From Salinisphaeraceae bacterium (GTDB lineage Bacteria > Pseudomonadota > Gammaproteobacteria > Nevskiales > Salinisphaeraceae): 54,039 bases of DNA. The translations under genes and the position numbers were made by a program. Shown piece by piece: positions 49,488 through 54,039 of this stretch. The DNA lies in NCBI GenBank assembly GCA_002683405.1, contig NYTH01000008.1, positions 1-54,039 on the forward strand. Direction: 5' to 3'. The notes beneath the pieces are model-generated. The model ran no database searches. It had not been told where the DNA came from and saw nothing but the letters and a program-made list of their open reading frames with translations. Position 1 is the stretch's first letter, and every line of letters starts with the position of its first letter.

Positions 49488-50258
49488 GTGAGATTCGCCA
49501 GCCTGGGCAGCGGAAGCCGCGGCAACGCCACGCTGATCGAACGCAACGGCACCCGCCTGCTGGTGGACTGCGGTTTCTCGGCGCGGGAGGCCGAGCGGCG
49601 ACTGCTGGCGCTCGGGGTCGGCGCCGACAGCCTCACCGCCCTGGTCGTGACGCATGAACACATCGATCACGTACGGGGTATTGCGCGCCTGGCGGCCCGG
49701 TACCGGCTGCCTGTCTGGATGACGCCGGGCACCCATGCGGCGTGGGGGGCTCAGGCCGGGCTGGCCGACATCGAGCTTTTCAGCCCGCATGAGGCGTTTG
49801 CGCTGAACGACCTGGAAATGCTGCCCTTTCCCGTGCCGCACGACGCGCGCGAGCCCTGCCAGTTCGTGGTGTCGGATGGCGCCTGGCGGCTGGCGCTGCT
49901 GTCCGACGCGGGGCGGGCGACACCCCATATGCGCGAGATGCTCAGGGGCTGCGATGCGCTCATGCTCGAATGTAATCACGACCCCGACATGCTGGCTGCC
50001 GGTCCTTACCCGGCCAGCGTGAAGCGCCGCATCAGCGGCCGGGAAGGGCACTTGAGCAATGGCCAGGCTGCCGGTCTGCTGCGCGAGATTCTGGATAGCG
50101 GGTTGCAGCACGTTATTGCGACCCATCTGAGCGAGAACAACAATTCCCCCCAGGCGGCCCGCGATGCGCTGGCCGCGGTACTGGGCTGCGAACCCGAATG
50201 GGTGACGGTGGCAGGACAAAAGGACGGATTCACGTGGCGGCAGATCATCAGCACCTGA
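49488..50258 (+). CDS. MBL-fold metallo-hydrolase (YycJ/WalJ-like)
   Basis: This 256-residue protein is a metallo-beta-lactamase fold hydrolase close to YycJ/WalJ nuclease-like proteins. It starts at GTG 49488 with VRFASLGSGSRGNATLIERN. The metal-binding motif is THEHIDH (HxHxDH), with further ligands in the LLSDAGR, LECNHDP and ATHLSENNNS segments. Members bind two metal ions; some act on DNA ends, but activity here is unknown. The gene lies 33 bp after the DUF1820 gene, and its end overlaps the GTG start of purL by 25 bp, so the two are probably co-transcribed. Confidence 0.9.
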   Translation: MRFASLGSGSRGNATLIERNGTRLLVDCGFSAREAERRLLALGVGADSLTALVVTHEHIDHVRGIARLAARYRLPVWMTPGTHAAWGAQAGLADIELFSPHEAFALNDLEMLPFPVPHDAREPCQFVVSDGAWRLALLSDAGRATPHMREMLRGCDALMLECNHDPDMLAAGPYPASVKRRISGREGHLSNGQAAGLLREILDSGLQHVIATHLSENNNSPQAARDALAAVLGCEPEWVTVAGQKDGFTWRQIIST

Positions 50259-53200
50259 TTCTTCAAGGCGGACCCGCGTTATCGGGCTTTCAGTCGCAAC
50301 AGCTGGCGGATCGACTGGCGTCGCAGGGTCTGCCGGGGCCAGTGGCGGCGCATTACTTCTATGTGGCGCAGCTTGCAGTCGAGCAGGCCGCCGCCACGCG
50401 CGACGGGCTGGTCCGGCTGCTGGGCGACGTGGCCGGCGACCTGGCGCCGGATCAGGCCGGCCTGGTCGTCATTCCGCGCCTGGGGACGCTGTCCCCCTGG
50501 TCGAGCAAGGCCGAGGATATTGCCCGCAACTGCGGACTCGCCGGCCTGCTGCGGCTCGAGCGAGGGGTGTTGTTCCGGTTTGACGCGGCGCCGAGCGCGG
50601 CGCAGGCCTCCGCCATGGCCGCGGCGCAGGCCTCCGCCATGGCCGCGGCGCTGCACGACCCGATGACCGAGACCGTGGTGGGCTGCCCGCGTGAAGCGCT
50701 GGCGCTGTTCGACGCGCCGCCGCCCGGCCCGCTGCGGCGGGTCGAGTTTCTGGCCGAGGGCGTGGCTGCGCTACAGCGGGCCAACCGCGATTGGGGCCTG
50801 GCGCTGTCGGCTGCGGAAATCGACTATCTGGCCGAGCACTACGCGCAGGCCGGCCGCAACCCCAGCGATGCCGAGCTGGTGATGTTCGCGCAGATCAATT
50901 CGGAACACTGCCGCCACAAGATATTCAACGCGGACTGGACCCTGGACGGCGAAACGCAGCCGCATTCGCTGTTCCAGATGATCAAGGCCAGCCATGCGGC
51001 GAGCCCGACGGGCGTGCTGTCCGCCTACAAGGACAACGCCTCGGTGGTCGAAGGACACCTAACCGGCCGATTCTTCCCGCAGGCGGATCGACGCTACGCG
51101 CTGATCGAGGAGCCGGTGCATCTGCTGATGAAGGTGGAAACCCATAATCATCCCACCGCCATTGCGCCGGATCCGGGTGCCGCCACGGGCGCCGGGGGCG
51201 AAATCCGGGATGAGGCGGCCACCGGTCGCGGGTCGCGCACCAAGGCCGGACTCTGCGGGTTCTCTGTATCCAACCTGGCCATTCCGGGCGCCGCGCGCCC
51301 CTGGGAGGTGGACCACGGCCGACCCGAACGGGTGGCTTCGGCGCTGGACATCATGCTGGAAGGCCCCATCGGCGCGGCGCGCTACAACAACGAGTTCGGC
51401 CGGCCCAATCTGGCCGGTTACTTCCGCAGTTTCCAGATGGATACGCACGTCGGCCTGCGGGGCTATCACAAGCCCATCATGATTGCGGGCGGCATGGGGA
51501 ATATCCGCGCCGACCACGTGGAAAAGCGCGCGGTCGAGGCCGGGGCCCGGCTGATCGTGCTGGGCGGACCGGCCATGCGTATCGGGCTGGGCGGCGGCGC
51601 CGCCTCGTCCATGGCCAGCGGTGCCTCCACGGCCGCGCTGGATTTTGCGTCCGTCCAGCGGGCCAATCCGGAACTGGAGCGCCGCTGTCAGGAAGTCATT
51701 GACGGCTGCTGGGCGCTGGGAGACGGCAATCCGATCGCTTCGATCCACGATGTCGGGGCCGGGGGGCTATCCAACGCGCTGCCGGAAATCATCGATGCCG
51801 ACGGTCGCGGCGGCACCGTTCGCCTGCGCGACATCCAGAGCGCCGACGCGAGTCTCTCGCCGATGGAAATCTGGTGCAACGAGTCGCAGGAACGCTACGT
51901 GCTGGCGGTGGATGCGGCCGATCTGCCCGCATTCGAGGCGCTATGCGCGCGCGAGCGCTGCCCTTACGCCGTGGTGGGTGAGGCGACACTCGAAACGGGT
52001 CTGAGCGTCATCGACAGTCAGTCGCAGGAGCAGCCCGTGGATCTGCCCATGCCGGTGCTGCTGGGCAAGACGCCAGGCATGCACCGGACCGGCCGCACGC
52101 CGGCGACACAGCCTGGTCAGTCCCTCCCGGCCGACATCGACCTGCGTCAGGCCGCCTATAGGGTCCTGCGTCTGCCGAGCGTGGCCGAAAAGGGATTCCT
52201 GGTGACCATCGGCGATCGCAGCATCGGTGGCCAGGTCGCGCGCGAACAGATGGTCGGGCCCTGGCAGGTGCCGGTGGCCGACTGTGCGGTCACGACCACG
52301 GGCTTCACGGGCGTAACGGGTGAAGCCATGGCCATGGGGGAGCGCAGCCCGCTGGCCCTGCTCGACGCGCCGGCGTCGGGCCGCATGGCCGTGGGCGAGG
52401 CGCTGACGAATATCGCGGCGGCCCGGATCGAGCGGTTGTCCGATATCCGGCTGTCCGCCAACTGGATGGCGGCCTGCGGCGACGAGGAAGAAGACGCGCG
52501 GCTGTTCCGGACGGTCCGCGCGGTCGGCGCCGAACTGTGTCCCGCGCTGGGCATCTGTATTCCGGTGGGCAAGGACTCGCTGTCCATGCGCAGCCTGTGG
52601 GAGACGCCCGAGGGCCCGCGCGACATGCGCGCCCCGGTGTCTCTCATCGTTTCGGCATTCGCCCCGGTCAGCGACGCCGGGCGCACGCTCACGCCCCAGC
52701 TTCGACTGGATGCCGGCCCCACGCGACTGATCGCCGTGGATCTCGGGCGCGGCCAGCACCGTCTGGGCGGCTCGGCGCTGGCCCAGGTCTACAACTGCCT
52801 GGAGTCGACGCCGCCTGACCTGGACGATCCCGACCTGCTCCGCGGCTTTTTCGAGTGCCTGCAGCGGCTCACGGACGACGGGGCCGTGCTCGCCTATCAC
52901 GACCGCAGCGACGGGGGCCTGCTGGCGACGCTGGTCGAAATGGCCTTTGCGGGACGGTCCGGGCTGGATATCGACCTGGCGCCCCTGGGCGGCATGCCCA
53001 TGGCGGCCCTGTTCACCGAGGAACTGGGGGCGGTGCTGCAGGTGCCGCAGGCGCGGGCGAAGACGGTGTGCGAGGCGTTTGAGCAGGTCGGCGTGCCGGC
53101 GCATGTCCTGGGCGAGCCCACCTCCGCCAGCACATTCCGGCTGCGCTGGGGCGATACCCCCTTGCTGACGGAAGAGCGCGTCGATATGCACCGTGCCTGG

Positions 53201-54039
53201 GCCGAAACAAGTCATGAAATCAAGAATCTGCGAGATAATCCTGACTGCGCACTTGAAGAATTCGAGGCGCTGCTGGATGACTCAGACCCGGGTCTGCCGG
53301 CCCGGCCCGCCTTTGATCCGGATGACGATCCGGCGGCGCCCTACCTGAACCTGAAGCGGCCCCGCGTGGCGATTCTGCGCGAGCAGGGCGTCAACGGCCA
53401 CGTGGAGATGGCTTGGGCCTTCCACGCGGCCGGCTTCGAGGCTGTCGACGTCCACATGACGGAGCTGCATGACGGGCAGGTTGATCTGGAGCAGTTCAGC
53501 GGTCTGGCGGCCTGCGGTGGCTTCTCGTATGGCGATGTGCTGGGCGCCGGCCGCGGCTGGGCCGCCAACGTGCTCTACCACGAGCAGACCCGCGCCGCGT
53601 TCGCCCGCTTCTTCGAGAACGACAGCCGGTTTGCGCTGGGCGTGTGCAACGGTTGCCAGATGCTGTCGAATCTGGCGGAACTGATCCCCGGCACCGAAGA
53701 CTGGCCGCGTTTTCACGCCAACCGATCGGCCCAGTTCGAGGGGCGTACGGCGGGGGGGGAGATCATGCAATCGCCCGCGGTGTTGCTGGACGGCATGGCC
53801 GGCTCGAAGCTGCCGATTGCGGTGGCGCACGGCGAGGGTCGGGTGGTTCATGCCGATGAAGGGGCCGCGGCCCGGCTGGCGGCTTCGAATCAGCTCGCCC
53901 TGCGGTATGTGGATGGCCAGGGCCAGCCGGCGGAACGCTACCCGGCCAATCCGAACGGCTCGCCCGGCGGCGCAACGGGTTTCTGCAACGCGGACGGCCG
54001 TGTGCTGATCCTCATGCCGCATCCCGAGCGGGTCACGCG
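50234..54039 (+). CDS. purL: PurL, phosphoribosylformylglycinamidine synthase (C-terminal end beyond the window)
   Basis: The frame is open from GTG 50234 to the right edge, giving 1268 of the expected roughly 1295 residues of the large-type PurL. This enzyme makes FGAM from FGAR, glutamine and ATP in purine synthesis. The N-terminal domain begins VAADHQHLILQGGPALSGFQ. The FGAM synthase core has QINSEHCRHKIF, KVETHNHPTAIAP and GAATGAGGEIRDE. The C-terminal glutaminase has nucleophile C1138 in GVCNGCQML, catalytic His in AVAHGEGR, and MPHPERV at the edge. The start overlaps the MBL gene. A perfect 24-bp tandem duplication at 50597-50644 adds eight residues of Ala/Gln/Ser/Met in a variable surface part. 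Confidence 0.95.
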   Translation, partial: MAADHQHLILQGGPALSGFQSQQLADRLASQGLPGPVAAHYFYVAQLAVEQAAATRDGLVRLLGDVAGDLAPDQAGLVVIPRLGTLSPWSSKAEDIARNCGLAGLLRLERGVLFRFDAAPSAAQASAMAAAQASAMAAALHDPMTETVVGCPREALALFDAPPPGPLRRVEFLAEGVAALQRANRDWGLALSAAEIDYLAEHYAQAGRNPSDAELVMFAQINSEHCRHKIFNADWTLDGETQPHSLFQMIKASHAASPTGVLSAYKDNASVVEGHLTGRFFPQADRRYALIEEPVHLLMKVETHNHPTAIAPDPGAATGAGGEIRDEAATGRGSRTKAGLCGFSVSNLAIPGAARPWEVDHGRPERVASALDIMLEGPIGAARYNNEFGRPNLAGYFRSFQMDTHVGLRGYHKPIMIAGGMGNIRADHVEKRAVEAGARLIVLGGPAMRIGLGGGAASSMASGASTAALDFASVQRANPELERRCQEVIDGCWALGDGNPIASIHDVGAGGLSNALPEIIDADGRGGTVRLRDIQSADASLSPMEIWCNESQERYVLAVDAADLPAFEALCARERCPYAVVGEATLETGLSVIDSQSQEQPVDLPMPVLLGKTPGMHRTGRTPATQPGQSLPADIDLRQAAYRVLRLPSVAEKGFLVTIGDRSIGGQVAREQMVGPWQVPVADCAVTTTGFTGVTGEAMAMGERSPLALLDAPASGRMAVGEALTNIAAARIERLSDIRLSANWMAACGDEEEDARLFRTVRAVGAELCPALGICIPVGKDSLSMRSLWETPEGPRDMRAPVSLIVSAFAPVSDAGRTLTPQLRLDAGPTRLIAVDLGRGQHRLGGSALAQVYNCLESTPPDLDDPDLLRGFFECLQRLTDDGAVLAYHDRSDGGLLATLVEMAFAGRSGLDIDLAPLGGMPMAALFTEELGAVLQVPQARAKTVCEAFEQVGVPAHVLGEPTSASTFRLRWGDTPLLTEERVDMHRAWAETSHEIKNLRDNPDCALEEFEALLDDSDPGLPARPAFDPDDDPAAPYLNLKRPRVAILREQGVNGHVEMAWAFHAAGFEAVDVHMTELHDGQVDLEQFSGLAACGGFSYGDVLGAGRGWAANVLYHEQTRAAFARFFENDSRFALGVCNGCQMLSNLAELIPGTEDWPRFHANRSAQFEGRTAGGEIMQSPAVLLDGMAGSKLPIAVAHGEGRVVHADEGAAARLAASNQLALRYVDGQGQPAERYPANPNGSPGGATGFCNADGRVLILMPHPERVT
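50597..50644 (+). repeat. Perfect 24-bp tandem duplication inside purL
   Basis: The same 24 bases occur twice in direct succession (50597-50620 and 50621-50644), and a third copy begins with GCGGCG. It keeps the frame and adds AAQASAMA-type residues near residue 125, before the first conserved core motif. Confidence 0.9.

Overview
This is a G+C-rich window whose housekeeping genes (recBC, ettA, mltF, purL, a DUF1820 protein, a Yej-type peptide ABC transporter) are those of a Gammaproteobacterium. An aromatic or alkyl hydrocarbon hydroxylase pair, two acyl-CoA dehydrogenases, an aldehyde dehydrogenase, RND (MMPL-type) exporters and MarR regulators suggest a hydrocarbon- or terpene-degrading, probably aquatic, lineage such as Nevskiales or Salinisphaerales. 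That placement is an inference from gene content; no marker was searched.

Layout. Positions 1-4564 hold recC and the start of recB on the minus strand. Positions 4747-7075 carry a secreted protein of unknown function and an acyl-CoA dehydrogenase. Positions 7197-13540 are a scarred accessory stretch: two head-to-head gene fragments, an intact aldehyde dehydrogenase, a short-chain dehydrogenase broken by two frameshifts, an intact monoacylglycerol-lipase-like hydrolase, and two MarR paralogues on either side of a decayed RND exporter fragment. At 13589 a MalT/LuxR-type regulator that has lost its P-loop end abuts a palindromic MarR-type operator. Next come a XylM/CymAa-type membrane hydroxylase and its ferredoxin-reductase partner (16256-18609), a small membrane protein, a 159-bp element with terminal inverted repeats, a second acyl-CoA dehydrogenase, a degenerate GGDEF protein, and a full-length RND exporter.

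Positions 24104-30006 hold a transglutaminase/DUF2126 protein, a probable operon of a curcumin-reductase-like enzyme, glyoxalase I and a DUF815 ATPase. Positions 30112-38035 form a cell-envelope region: two secreted Gly/Leu/Pro-rich repeat proteins flank a three-gene TPR operon, followed by an OmpA protein with calcium-binding type repeats. The minus strand from 38141 to 48156 carries ettA, a peptide ABC transporter with its own binding lipoprotein, and mltF.

Positions 48207-48837 are the most unusual part. A strong promoter with a GC-rich discriminator precedes two tandem copies of about 128 bp that reproduce the 5' half of tRNA-Ser without its 3' half, then the intact tRNA-Ser(CGA). A second copy of the tRNA 3' end lies downstream of a segment rich in hairpins. 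The window closes with DUF1820, an MBL-fold hydrolase and purL, which runs off the right edge.

Working model (inference): the hydroxylase pair oxidises a methyl or alkyl group on a hydrophobic substrate, the aldehyde dehydrogenase and acyl-CoA dehydrogenases carry the product towards beta-oxidation, and the RND exporter handles hydrophobic compounds. The pseudogenes and truncated regulator show that this catabolic island has been rearranged.
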